NCBI RefSeq assembly: GCF_007483665.1
Contig: NZ_VIQO01000012.1
Span: forward strand, 248,001 to 312,000
DNA length: 64,000 nucleotides
Direction of reading: 5' to 3'
Source of the DNA: Catellatospora sichuanensis
Lineage (GTDB): Bacteria > Actinomycetota > Actinomycetes > Mycobacteriales > Micromonosporaceae
This document shows positions 44,056-52,909 of this stretch, in pieces (within the stretch, counting starts at the first letter, position 1; each line of letters opens with the position of its first letter). A program made the translations under genes and the position numbers. The notes beneath the pieces were generated by a model, which ran no database searches, was not told the DNA's origin, and saw nothing but the letters and a program-made list of their open reading frames with translations.

Positions 44056-44895
44056 TCAGGACACGTCGCGGGAGCGGGTGAGCAGGGTGCCGACGAGGCC
44101 GGTGACCACCGCCCAGCCGACCAGCACCAGCGCGCCCACCCAGTAGTCCGGCTGGCCCGGCAGGCTCGTGCCGCTGGTCATGAGGCTCGACGCCAGGGAC
44201 GGCATCGCCCACTGGACGTTGGCGAGCCATTCCCAGTTCAGCCAGGCCGTCAGCACGTTCACGATGATCGACACAGCGGCCGTGCCGACCGTGTAGACGA
44301 CCATCGCGGTGATGGTGGCGCCGATCTGGCTGCGGATGAGCACGCCGATGCCGATGCCGATCAGCGCCCACAGCGCGTACGCCAGGCCGTTGAGCAGGAC
44401 GGCCCGGATGACCTCCCCGTCGCCCAGGGCCGGGGTGATGCCCTCGGCGTCGAGGAAGATCGCGGTCGCCGGCACGGTCACCGCCGTGGTCACCAGCCAC
44501 AGCACGATGCCGAACACGCCGCCGGCCACCGCCTTGGCCACGATCACCGAGGTCCGGTGCGGGGTCGCCAGGAACGTCGTCGTGGCGGTCTGGTGGTGGA
44601 ACTCGTTCGTCACGGTGATGATGCCCAGGAGCATGACGAACATCAGCCCGAAGTACTGCCCCGACGTCACCATGTACGAGGTCAGCGCCACGGGCTCGGC
44701 CAGCGCCGACAGCACCGCCGCCTGCTCGGGGTCCATGTTCTGTCCCGCCTCGACGGGCGGCTGCAGGACACCGAAGTGCATGTTCAACGCGTTGATCGCG
44801 AACGCCACCACGAGCAGGCCCACCGCGCCGAGCGCGAACAGCCACCACACGTTGGTCGTACGGATCTTCAGGAATTCGCTGCGGACGAGCCTCAC
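44056..44895 (-). CDS. ABC-2 type permease
   Basis: A 279-aa membrane protein with six hydrophobic segments, the first after RSEFLKIRTTNVWW, the usual start of this permease class, and an inner motif TNEFHHQTATTTFLATPHR. Its start overlaps the stop of the ATPase gene by 4 bp; together they form an exporter of an unknown compound. Confidence 0.92.
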   Translation of the reverse strand: MRLVRSEFLKIRTTNVWWLFALGAVGLLVVAFAINALNMHFGVLQPPVEAGQNMDPEQAAVLSALAEPVALTSYMVTSGQYFGLMFVMLLGIITVTNEFHHQTATTTFLATPHRTSVIVAKAVAGGVFGIVLWLVTTAVTVPATAIFLDAEGITPALGDGEVIRAVLLNGLAYALWALIGIGIGVLIRSQIGATITAMVVYTVGTAAVSIIVNVLTAWLNWEWLANVQWAMPSLASSLMTSGTSLPGQPDYWVGALVLVGWAVVTGLVGTLLTRSRDVS

Positions 44896-45806
44896 CGGAT
44901 CGCCTCCTTGCCCGCTGTGAGGTCGAGGAAGACGCGCTCCAGGTCGGGGCGTTCGGTGACCAGTCCGTGGATGGCGACCCCGGCGCGCAGTGCGGCGTCG
45001 CCGACCTGCTCGGCAGTGACGCCGGTCAGCACCAGCGCGCCGTCGTCGCGGCTGCTGGCAACGCCGGCCAGCGCCTCGAGCAGAGTGTCGGGGTGGGGGG
45101 TGCGTACGCGTACCGTGCCCGCACTGCCCGCGTTCCCGATCACGTCGGCGACCGCGCCCTGCGCCACCAGCCGGCCCGCGGCGATGATGACGACGTCGTC
45201 GGCGAGCAGTTCCATCTCCGACAGCAGGTGGCTGGAGACCAGGATGGTGCGGCCTTCGCCGGCGAGTTTCTGCAGCAGGTCGCGCATCCAGCGGATGCCT
45301 TCGGGGTCCAGGCCGTTGGCCGGCTCGTCGAGGATCAGCACGCGCGGGTCGCCGAGCATGGCGGCGGCGATGCCGAGCCGCTGCCGCATACCCAGCGAGT
45401 AGCCCTTGAACTTGCGTTTGGCCGCGGGGGTCAGCCCGACCAGCTCCATCGCCTCGTCGGCGCGGGAGGCCGGCAGCCCGGCTGCGGCGCAGATGACTCG
45501 CAGGTGGTTGCGACCGGTGCGGCCCTTGTGCGCGCTCGACGCCTCCAGGACGGCACCGACCGCTCGCAGTGGCTCGGCTAGGTCTGCGTAGCGGGAGCCG
45601 CCGATCGTCGCGGTGCCCGCGGTGGGCGACACCAGATTCAGGATCATTCGTAGAGTGGTGGTCTTACCTGCGCCGTTCGGTCCGAGGAAGCCGGTCACAC
45701 GCCCCGGCTTGATGGCAAACGAGAGGCCGTCGACGGCTTTGACCTGTTTGTAATGTTTGGTCAGGCCGGACACGACGATCTCACCATCGGTGATCACATT
45801 GCCCAT
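44892..45806 (-). CDS. ABC transporter ATP-binding protein
   Basis: A 304-aa drug- or lipid-type ATPase: Walker A GPNGAGKTT, signature SLGMRQRLGIAAAM, Walker B VLILDEPANGLDPEG and H-loop SSHLLSEME. A C-terminal extension (DTLLEALAGVAS...) is typical of this exporter group. The ATG at 45806 is chosen because homology begins with ITDGEIVVSGLTKHY; the ribosome site is poor and an upstream ATG at about 45845 remains possible. Confidence 0.92.
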   Translation of the reverse strand: MGNVITDGEIVVSGLTKHYKQVKAVDGLSFAIKPGRVTGFLGPNGAGKTTTLRMILNLVSPTAGTATIGGSRYADLAEPLRAVGAVLEASSAHKGRTGRNHLRVICAAAGLPASRADEAMELVGLTPAAKRKFKGYSLGMRQRLGIAAAMLGDPRVLILDEPANGLDPEGIRWMRDLLQKLAGEGRTILVSSHLLSEMELLADDVVIIAAGRLVAQGAVADVIGNAGSAGTVRVRTPHPDTLLEALAGVASSRDDGALVLTGVTAEQVGDAALRAGVAIHGLVTERPDLERVFLDLTAGKEAIR

Positions 45807-45996
45807 CCGGACAGTGTGCGTGGTCGTGGCAAGTCCGGCCATCGCGATTTCCGTCACCATGGCGCCAGTCGCCGTCATGGCCCGCCGCGGACTTCGGTTT
45901 CCGGGTCGATGGGAGTTTTGACCGCACTTCCGGCCGCCGTCGCGGGTTGGTCGGGGTTCGTGGCCTTCGAAGAACGCCTCGTGCCCGCCGAGCTGA

Positions 45997-46620
45997 TCAC
46001 GGCATAGTCCCGACTGCGCCGTGTGGGGCAGATAGGCCGGCACGGCCCGCGCCGCCTGCCGCTGCCTGAGCAGCCTGCTCGATCTTCGCGCGGTATGTCG
46101 CGCGGGCCGCCGTGTCGATCTCTTCCTCGTACTCGGCCCTCAGCCCGGTCCGGCCGTCGAGCTGCTCACGCAGGATGTCAGCGTGGCCGGCATGGCGGGT
46201 GGTCTCCTGCAGGATGTGGATCATGATGTTGAAGAGATTGACGTCGGGACGCGACCACCAAGGCACGTGGCCAGGCGCGTCGATGGCAAGCTCTCCGATC
46301 GTCGCGTCCGCATGCTTGCAGGCACGCTGGTAGAAGTCGATGATCTGTTCGCGTGTCTCGTCCGGGGTCGCCCACAGGTCACTGCCGTCCGCGTCCTGCC
46401 ATCGCCCCAGCGGCTCCGGGGACGGGCGGCCGAAGACCTCACCGAAATACCAGGCCTCGCAGGTCGCCACATGCTTCACCAGGCCGAGGAGATTGGTTCC
46501 CGTCGCCGTCAGGGGACGCCGGATGTCGTACTCGGACAGGCCGTCGAGCTTCCAGACCAGCGTCTCACGGATCGTCTTGAGGCGGCTGTGCAGGAAGTCC
46601 TTCGCGAAACCATCGATCAT
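45997..46620 (-). CDS. DinB-family protein (DUF664)
   Basis: A 207-aa four-helix-bundle protein: RETLVWKLDGLSEYDIRRP, GTNLLGLVKHVATCEAWYFGE with a metal-type His, and HILQETTRHAGHADILREQLDG with two further His. These three histidines form the usual DinB metal site, and members include thiol S-transferases. No partner gene. The ATG at 46620 is preferred by homology; another start at 46647 is possible. Confidence 0.9.
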   Translation of the reverse strand: MIDGFAKDFLHSRLKTIRETLVWKLDGLSEYDIRRPLTATGTNLLGLVKHVATCEAWYFGEVFGRPSPEPLGRWQDADGSDLWATPDETREQIIDFYQRACKHADATIGELAIDAPGHVPWWSRPDVNLFNIMIHILQETTRHAGHADILREQLDGRTGLRAEYEEEIDTAARATYRAKIEQAAQAAAGGAGRAGLSAPHGAVGTMP

Positions 46621-46962
46621 GGCGACGAGCTTGCCACGCGGCAACAACAGGAGCCACTCCGGAGTTCACCGAACTGTGGCGTCGAAACTCGTGGACATGA
46701 AATCCAGCGACGATCTTGTGGTGCCGAATCCGGCGGTTACAGCCGCGCGCTGGTTGGAGCGGTCCGCGGCGGTCGGAGCATTGGACCCGCCGACGCATGC
46801 CGCGGACGAGTTCGCTGTCACGACTCCACCCTCGGCGGTGGACACTCCCCCGCCAGGACGACGACCAGGTCCTCCCGCGGACCGAGGAACGGGTCCCTCG
46901 CCCGGCTGACGGCACCGGCGCGCGGATGGGGCAGCATGACATTTGTCCAAAGGGGAGGAATG
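46621..46962. other. 342-bp intergenic region
   Basis: Holds the divergent promoters of the DinB and serine hydrolase genes. A 70-codon frame at 46697-46909 (MKSSDDLVVPNPAV...) has no ribosome site or homology and a composition-driven Pro/Arg end, so I do not call it. AGGGGAGGA at 46951-46959 is the ribosome site of the hydrolase. Confidence 0.4.
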
Positions 46963-48144
46963 ATGTCCATAACGCCCATCCGTGCCGCCCTCGGCACCGC
47001 CGTCGCTCTGATTCTGCTGGGCGGCGCCGCACCCGCCGGCGCCGCCACGGGCGCGACCCTGCGCCCCCAACTGGAAGCGATCACCGCGGCCGGCATGCCC
47101 GGAGTGTTCGCCCAAGCCGTCAACGGCTTCCGCCGGCACTCCGCGGCCGCCGGAGTCGCCGACGTCACCACCGGCGCACCCACCCGGCCCGACATGCGGC
47201 ACCGCGTCGGCAGCATCACCAAGACCTTCACCGCGACCGTCTTGCTCCAGCTCGCCGGAGAGGGCCGGCTGAGGCTCGACGAGCCTGTCGGCCACTACCT
47301 GCCGGCGTACGCCGTCGACGGGGTCACCGTCCGGATGCTGCTCAACCACACCAGCGGGATCGCCGACTACGACCACGTCATCTTCGCCACCGATGCCTTG
47401 CTGGAGGCCAACCGCCACCGCACGTTCACACCGGCCGAGCTCGCCGCGGTCGGGCTGGGCCAGCCCGCCACGGGCACTCCGGGCGCGGCCTGGTCCTACT
47501 CCAACACCAACTACGTGCTCGCCGGAATGATCCTGGAAAGAATCACCGGGCGGTCGGTGGCGTACGAGATCACCAAGCGGATCATCCGGCCGCTGGGCCT
47601 GCGCCACACCTACCTGCCCGGCACCGGCATCCGTATCCACGGCCCGCACGCCGCCGCCTACATCCCCTGGTACGACGGCATACTGCTCGACTTCGCCGAC
47701 TACAACATGTCCTGGGCGTGGGCCGCGGGTGAGCTGGTCTCCACGACCGGCGACCTCAACACGTTCTACCGGGCGCTGCTGACCGGCAAGCTGCTGCGGC
47801 CCGCCCAACTCGCCGAGATGCAGACGACCGTGCCGTGGGTGCCCGGCGCGCCGGAGTACGGCGGGTACGGCCTCGGCCTGTACTCGAACGCGCTGCCGTG
47901 CGGGCTGGTCTGGGGGCATGACGGCCTCGTGCTCGGCCACGCCACCATCTCCTGGCACAGCCCCGACGGCCGCCGCCAGACCACCGTCGCACAGAACATG
48001 ACCCACTACGTCGCGCCCGGGCAGCCCGACCCGATCGCGGACGCCACGATCGCCATGCTGACCGCGCAGCTGTGCGGCGAGCAGGTGGCCACGGCCCGCG
48101 CAGGCGTATGCCCACACCTCGCCGATCTCGCCTTCCGCCGCTGA
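46963..48144 (+). CDS. Secreted class C beta-lactamase-family serine hydrolase
   Basis: A 393-aa exported protein with a signal peptide (hydrophobic core ALGTAVALILLGGAAPAGA). The catalytic Ser-x-x-Lys is SITK near residue 84, the Tyr-x-Asn is YSNTN near 179, and the third box is WGHDGLVLGH. It resembles D-alanyl-D-alanine carboxypeptidase/esterase (PF00144) proteins rather than true beta-lactamases. ATG at 46963 is chosen over 46960 by spacing from AGGGGAGGA. It ends at a strong terminator. Confidence 0.93.
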   Translation: MSITPIRAALGTAVALILLGGAAPAGAATGATLRPQLEAITAAGMPGVFAQAVNGFRRHSAAAGVADVTTGAPTRPDMRHRVGSITKTFTATVLLQLAGEGRLRLDEPVGHYLPAYAVDGVTVRMLLNHTSGIADYDHVIFATDALLEANRHRTFTPAELAAVGLGQPATGTPGAAWSYSNTNYVLAGMILERITGRSVAYEITKRIIRPLGLRHTYLPGTGIRIHGPHAAAYIPWYDGILLDFADYNMSWAWAAGELVSTTGDLNTFYRALLTGKLLRPAQLAEMQTTVPWVPGAPEYGGYGLGLYSNALPCGLVWGHDGLVLGHATISWHSPDGRRQTTVAQNMTHYVAPGQPDPIADATIAMLTAQLCGEQVATARAGVCPHLADLAFRR

Positions 48145-48149
48145 GTGCG

Positions 48150-48184
48150 CGCCGACGCGGCACGGGTTCCGTGCCGCGTCGGCG
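48150..48184. terminator. Perfect 14-bp bidirectional terminator
   Basis: The arms CGCCGACGCGGCAC and GTGCCGCGTCGGCG have a 7-base loop followed by TTTCC. It lies between the convergent serine hydrolase and PepSY genes. Confidence 0.85.
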
Positions 48185-48231
48185 TTTCCGCGGCTGCCGA
48201 CCGCATGCTGTGACGTCCTGGGGCCACCGCT

Positions 48232-49671
48232 CTACGAAAGCACCTTTCGACCCGATCGGCGCCGGGTCACGGCCCCGGCGACGGCGTCGAGGGCGAGGAA
48301 GCCGAGAAGGGTCCAGCCCAGCAGCGGCAGGGCCCACCCGACCGCCACGGCGACCGACCCGGCGAGCACCAGGGCAGGCGCGGGGAGGTGGCGCCAGGTT
48401 CCACGCGCCGGTGGCGCGCCCAGCGCCGGGCGGGCCGCGTCGCGAGTGGGGCGCCGACGCCACCACATGCGATAGCCCCACACGAGGACGGTGATGAGCC
48501 CTGTCGCGACGAGGGCCAGGGCGATCTGGTTGGCGAGGCCGAACAGCGCGCCCATGTGCACCTGGATGCCGATCGTGGTGAGCTTGGACAGCAGCGGCTG
48601 GTCGGCCCAGCGGACGGCGTCGATGACCTGCCCGGTGCTCGGATGGACGGCGATCTTGTCCTTGTGCAGGGGCCAGGTGTTGTCGATCTGTTCGACGGTC
48701 CAGGCCTGCCCGGCATCGCCGGGGGTGATGGTGGTCGGCCCGGTCAGCCCGGCTGTCGCGGCTGCGGCGGCGATCGCGTTCAGGTCGGCGCCGGTGTCGC
48801 CGCCGGTGGTGCCGCCGCCGTGGTGTCCGCCCGGGTCGGGCGGTGTCGTGCCGTCGAGTCCGGTGTGCAGCGGGACGGCGTCGGAGTTGAGGGCGGAGCG
48901 CAGTGCCCCGAAATTTGCTCCGGCGTACTGGGACCAGGTCAGGCCGGTGGCGGACAGGGTCAGCAGGAATGCGGCGAGCCAGATGCCGGTGGCGGCGTGC
49001 AGCGAGCGGGTGCGGCGTACGCCCTTGGCTGCGCGTTCGGGCAGGAGCAGGCGGCGTGCGGTGCGGCGGCCGCGCTGGTGCCGCCACCAGAGCACGACGC
49101 CGCCGAGGACGAGCGCCCAGAGCCAGGAGGCGGCGAGTTCGGAGTAGAGGCGTCCGGTCTCGCCGAGGTTGAGGTTGGCGTGCATCTGGTCGAGCCAGGT
49201 GGTGACGGGGGTGGCGCCGAACCAGGTGGTGAGCACGCCGCGGACCTGTGCGGTGTAGGGGTCGATGTACACCGTCCGCTGCTTGTCGCCCAGTTCGGGC
49301 AGGCTGAACTCGACCTTGGTGGTCGCGTCGGGGGTGCCGGGGAGGTGCACGGCGACCAGGGTGCCGCCGGGCACGACCTGTCGGGCGGCGGTGACCTGCT
49401 GGGCCAGGGGCACGCGTGCGGTGGCCACGGTGTCGACGTGCAGTTGGTCGTGGTAGGCGATCTGATCGATTTGCGGGGTGAACGCGTACAGCAGGCCGGT
49501 GAGCGCTGCGAGCAGCAGGAAGGGTGCGACGAGGAGGCCGGCGTAGAAGTGCATCCGGCGTAGCAGCGGCCCGAATCCGCTGTACAGGGCTGATCGGGCC
49601 GCGGGTTCGGGGGCGTGTTCGGCGGGTTCTGTGCGTGGTGCTGCCGAGGTGGGGCTGGTCGTGGTGGTCAT
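48232..49671 (-). CDS. PepSY-TM domain membrane protein
   Basis: A 479-aa PepSY-associated membrane protein with four helices: FYAGLLVAPFLLLAALTGLLYAF, a second pair around SELAASWLWALVLGGVVLWW and ATGIWLAAFLLTLSATGLTW, and C-terminal ones. Two PepSY-like repeats contain DPYTAQVRG and HPSTGQVIDAVRW. A His/Gly-rich linker, GGHHGGGTTGGD, lies between. Relatives accompany siderophore and metal uptake (FpvG-like ferric reductases), so metal reduction is a possibility. The ATG at 49671 has GGAG upstream. Confidence 0.9.
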   Translation of the reverse strand: MTTTTSPTSAAPRTEPAEHAPEPAARSALYSGFGPLLRRMHFYAGLLVAPFLLLAALTGLLYAFTPQIDQIAYHDQLHVDTVATARVPLAQQVTAARQVVPGGTLVAVHLPGTPDATTKVEFSLPELGDKQRTVYIDPYTAQVRGVLTTWFGATPVTTWLDQMHANLNLGETGRLYSELAASWLWALVLGGVVLWWRHQRGRRTARRLLLPERAAKGVRRTRSLHAATGIWLAAFLLTLSATGLTWSQYAGANFGALRSALNSDAVPLHTGLDGTTPPDPGGHHGGGTTGGDTGADLNAIAAAAATAGLTGPTTITPGDAGQAWTVEQIDNTWPLHKDKIAVHPSTGQVIDAVRWADQPLLSKLTTIGIQVHMGALFGLANQIALALVATGLITVLVWGYRMWWRRRPTRDAARPALGAPPARGTWRHLPAPALVLAGSVAVAVGWALPLLGWTLLGFLALDAVAGAVTRRRSGRKVLS

Positions 49672-49754
49672 GGCGGGCTCCATCCGGCGGGCGTCCCTGG
49701 GCGGCGCCGGCCAGGGTGTGGAGCCCACTGGTCGCGTAGTATGCGGCGTTAGTT

Positions 49755-49776
49755 CCCTTAAGTCGAGATTTAAGGG
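49755..49776. promoter_or_regulatory. AT-rich palindrome upstream of the PepSY gene
   Basis: CCCTTAA and TTAAGGG flank an 8-base spacer about 85 bp before the PepSY start and just after the YibE stop. The stem is weak for a terminator and its A/T content is unusual here, so an operator is more likely. Confidence 0.5.
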
Positions 49777-49782
49777 TGCGGG

Positions 49783-51141
49783 TCAGGCCGGTCGGCCGGG
49801 CTCCGCCCACGCCTGCGGGTGCGGGTCTGCGCCGTCCTCGGCCGGCAGGCCCCACGCCTGCTCGAGCTCGTCGACCCGCCGAGGCCGCGCCCGTCGAGGT
49901 GCCGGCACGTCGCTCATCGACCCGCGGCTGACCAGTGCGGCCAGGGCCGTGGTGATCGGCACGGCGGCGATCAGGCCGATCGTGCCGACCGCCGAGCGCA
50001 CGATCTCCTGCGCCAGGAACTCGTTGGTCAGCATCTCCCCCAGCGGCGCGCCGCCCGCGGTCAGCAGCAGCAGGGTGGGCAGCGACGCGCCTGCGTACGC
50101 CAGCACGATGGTGTTGATGACCGAGGTGATGTGCGCCCGCCCGACGCGCGACGCCGCCCGGTACAGGGCGGCGAATCCCAGTTTCGGGTTGGCGGCGGCG
50201 AGTTCGGTGACGGTGTAGGCCTGGGTGACGGTGACGTCGTCGAGCACGCCGAGCGCGCCGATGAGGATGCCTGCCAGCAGCAGGCCCGGCATGTTGATGT
50301 CGGCGTTGACGAATGTGACGTACAGCGACTCCTCGCTGGCCATGCCGGTCAGGTGCAGCAGCGACACCGACAGCGCCGACAGGCCGCCGGTCAGCGCCAG
50401 GGCGGTCAGCGTGCCCAGCACCGCCATCGAGGTGGGCGCGTTGATGCCGTGGGTGAGGTAGAGCACCACCAGCATGATCACCGCTGAGCCGACGATGGCG
50501 ACCAGCAGCGGCGAGCTGCCCTGCAGGATCGCCGGGACGACGAACATCAGCAGCACGGCGAAGGTGAATGCGAGCCCGACCAGCGCGAAAACGCCGCGCC
50601 AGCGCCCGAACGCGATCACCGCCCCCGCGAACGCCAGCGCCAACGCCCACAGGCCGCCGGTGCGGTCGTGGTCGACGATCTCGTAGTTGATCACGCCCGG
50701 CTGGTCGAACGCCTCGGTCTCCATGACGAGGACCTTGTCGCCGGCCTCGACCTCCGGTGCGCCCGGACCCGACGGGATCGAGGTCGTGACAGCCTTGCCG
50801 TCAGCCAGCCGCACGACCACCTCGCCGCACACCGGTGGTGCGGTCTGCTCAGGGGTCTGCACCGGCGGCTCGGCGGCATCGGCACAGTCGATGACGCGCA
50901 CGGACGCCACGACGCCGTCGTGGTTGACCGCCCCGGCCCACGGCTCTGACTTGAGGTCGCCGGGCCACAACAGGATCAATCCGACAATTGTCGCCACGGC
51001 GGCCGGAATCAGCGCGGCCAACGTCAGCCGGGTGGCCCGCCGACTCACCGGAACGCCGGCGTGGGAGTGCGAGTGGGAGTGCTGGGCGTGTTCGTGCCCG
51101 GGGTCACCGGCGAAAGCGCCCAGGTCGTGCGAGGGGGTCAC
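49783..51141 (-). CDS. YibE/F-family membrane protein with His-rich N-terminus
   Basis: A 452-aa membrane protein with about eight helices in the YibE/F region: LGVLDDVTVTQAYTVTELAA, HITSVINTIVLAYAGASLPTLLL and NEFLAQEIVRSAVGTIGLIA. An N-terminal cytosolic segment has alternating His/Ser (HEHAQHSHSHSH), a likely metal-binding stretch. A periplasmic loop carries two cysteines (VIDCADA, PPVCGEV). Function is unknown. The GTG at 51141, behind GAGGAGCC, fits better than the longer frame. Confidence 0.9.
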   Translation of the reverse strand: MTPSHDLGAFAGDPGHEHAQHSHSHSHAGVPVSRRATRLTLAALIPAAVATIVGLILLWPGDLKSEPWAGAVNHDGVVASVRVIDCADAAEPPVQTPEQTAPPVCGEVVVRLADGKAVTTSIPSGPGAPEVEAGDKVLVMETEAFDQPGVINYEIVDHDRTGGLWALALAFAGAVIAFGRWRGVFALVGLAFTFAVLLMFVVPAILQGSSPLLVAIVGSAVIMLVVLYLTHGINAPTSMAVLGTLTALALTGGLSALSVSLLHLTGMASEESLYVTFVNADINMPGLLLAGILIGALGVLDDVTVTQAYTVTELAAANPKLGFAALYRAASRVGRAHITSVINTIVLAYAGASLPTLLLLTAGGAPLGEMLTNEFLAQEIVRSAVGTIGLIAAVPITTALAALVSRGSMSDVPAPRRARPRRVDELEQAWGLPAEDGADPHPQAWAEPGRPA

Positions 51142-51526
51142 CGGAGGCTCCTCGGCGGTTCGGCGGCCGCGATGCCCGGGGCAGGGCAAGGCGGCGTCGC
51201 TGTCAACGTCCGGACAAGTAAACCACGCAGGTCAGGGTGGTGCTCATGGCGAGAAGACGCGGTGGCCACGCCCCACGCACTCGGTGCGCTGGGGCAGCGG
51301 TGACGGCGTCCCGGGCACCGACAAGGATCAGCAACCCGCCCGGGCGGCTCATGCCCACCTCCCCGTGGCGTCAGAGGCACGTCCTTCCGGAGGCGCGTCG
51401 CCGGCACAACAGCCGCCCGGCCATGGGCCGGCCGCGCGAGACAGTCCGATGTGGGCGAGTAAGGAAGTTGTCGGGCGGGCCGCAGGCCCATAGCGTTTGC
51501 CGGGCAGCCTCACCACAGGGAGCCAT
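51142..51526. other. 385-bp divergent intergenic region
   Basis: Carries the promoters of the YibE (left) and LtrA (right) genes. Antisense and short sense frames are present but have no homology. I see no repeats, riboswitch or RNA gene. ACAGGGAG just before 51527 is the LtrA ribosome site. Confidence 0.4.
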
Positions 51527-52741
51527 GTGAACCCCCCACCGCTCACCGCAGATCCCGTCGTCGACACCCCCGCCGCCCCGGCCGCCCCCCACGAGGAGCA
51601 GCGTGTCGCCTGGGCCGAGCTGTTCTTCGACCTGATCTGGGTATTCGCGATCACGCAGATCACCACGACCCTGGCCGGTGCGCACAGCGCGGGCGAGGCG
51701 GCCCGTACGCTGCTGCTGTTCCTGCCGCTGTGGTGGGGCTGGGTCGGCACGACGCTGGTGGCGAACCTGGCCGGCAGCCGCGTCGACCGGGCCGCGGGCC
51801 GGCTCGTGCTGTTCGGCGCCGCCGGCTGCGGACTGCTGGTGTCGGTGTCGATCGCGCAGGCGTACGGCGACCACGCCGTCCTGTTCGCCGTCGCGTACGC
51901 CGTGCTGCGCCTCGTGCTGTGGGCGGTCCGCAGCGGACTGGACGGCGCGCCCCGGCGGCCCACGCTGGAGCCGTTCGCGGTCGCCCTGTTCGTCAGCGCC
52001 CCGCTGTACCTGGCCGGCGCCGTGCTCGGCGGGCCGTGGCAGACCGCGCTGTGGGCGGCCGCCGCGCTCATCGAGCTCAGCAGCCCGCGGCTGCTGCGCC
52101 GGCGGCTGAGCGGGATGCGGTTCGAGACCGCGCACCTGCCCGAACGGTTCGGGCTGGTGCTGATCATCGCGTTGGGCGAGACCGTGGTCGCCACCGGCAA
52201 CCAGGCCGCCGCGGGCCGCCTCGGCACGCCGGAACTGGCCGCGCTGCTGCTCGCGTTCACTCTGATCGTGCTGCTGTGGTGGACGTACTTCCACTACGGC
52301 GCGCCCGCGGTCCGGCACAGCCTGGAGCACACGCCCGCGCAGTCCCGCATCGTCACCGACGTGTTCAGCTACGCTCACCTCGGCTACGTCATCGCGATCG
52401 TGTTGGTCGCGGTCGGCCTGAAGAAGCTGCTCGCCCATCCCCTGGGCGTGCCGCACAGCCTGCCCGAGCTGCTGCTGGCACCCGGTGTCGCGCTGTACCT
52501 GTGGGGATTCTGCTACGCCCGCTGGCGCATGTTCGGCGCGGCGACCCTGCAGCGCGTCGCCGCCGCGGTCGCCTGCTGCGTTCTCGCCGTGGCGGCCGTC
52601 GTGCTCCCGATCGCAGCGACGGCCGCGCTGCTGGTCGCCGTCCTGCTCGCGCTCAACGGGTTCGAGGCCTGGCTCATCCGCACCCACCGGCCCCTGCCGC
52701 TGCTGCGGCTGCCCCGCAGCCGCGTCACCACGGAGAGCTGA
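51527..52741 (+). CDS. Low temperature requirement protein A (LtrA) family
   Basis: A 404-aa membrane protein with about ten helices. It matches LtrA through VAWAELFFDLIWVFAITQI near the start, LWWGWVGTTLVANL, ERFGLVLIIALGETVVATG and LLWWTYFHYGAP. The role is unproven; the name comes from cold growth in Listeria. The GTG at 51527 is preferred for its ribosome site. Confidence 0.93.
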   Translation: MNPPPLTADPVVDTPAAPAAPHEEQRVAWAELFFDLIWVFAITQITTTLAGAHSAGEAARTLLLFLPLWWGWVGTTLVANLAGSRVDRAAGRLVLFGAAGCGLLVSVSIAQAYGDHAVLFAVAYAVLRLVLWAVRSGLDGAPRRPTLEPFAVALFVSAPLYLAGAVLGGPWQTALWAAAALIELSSPRLLRRRLSGMRFETAHLPERFGLVLIIALGETVVATGNQAAAGRLGTPELAALLLAFTLIVLLWWTYFHYGAPAVRHSLEHTPAQSRIVTDVFSYAHLGYVIAIVLVAVGLKKLLAHPLGVPHSLPELLLAPGVALYLWGFCYARWRMFGAATLQRVAAAVACCVLAVAAVVLPIAATAALLVAVLLALNGFEAWLIRTHRPLPLLRLPRSRVTTES

Positions 52742-52909
52742 ACCCGACCTCGCGGCAGCCGTGGGGCGTGACGGTGCGGCCCGGTGGGCATGAGGACGTC
52801 GGACAGCCTGCCGGCAGGCCACGAGGGTCCGATACCGAGCGACCCGTGCTGCCGCAAGAATCCAAGGTCCGCGCCCCGCCCGGTGCGGCCGGTGTGAAAG
52901 GAGGTCACG

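Noticed and set aside
46697-46909. 70-codon hypothetical gene
   Set aside because: No ribosome site, no homology and a Pro/Arg-rich tail typical of chance frames.
47756-50650. 964-codon minus-strand frame across the serine hydrolase, PepSY and YibE genes
   Set aside because: It runs in a different frame from the PepSY and YibE genes and antisense to the hydrolase; no homology.
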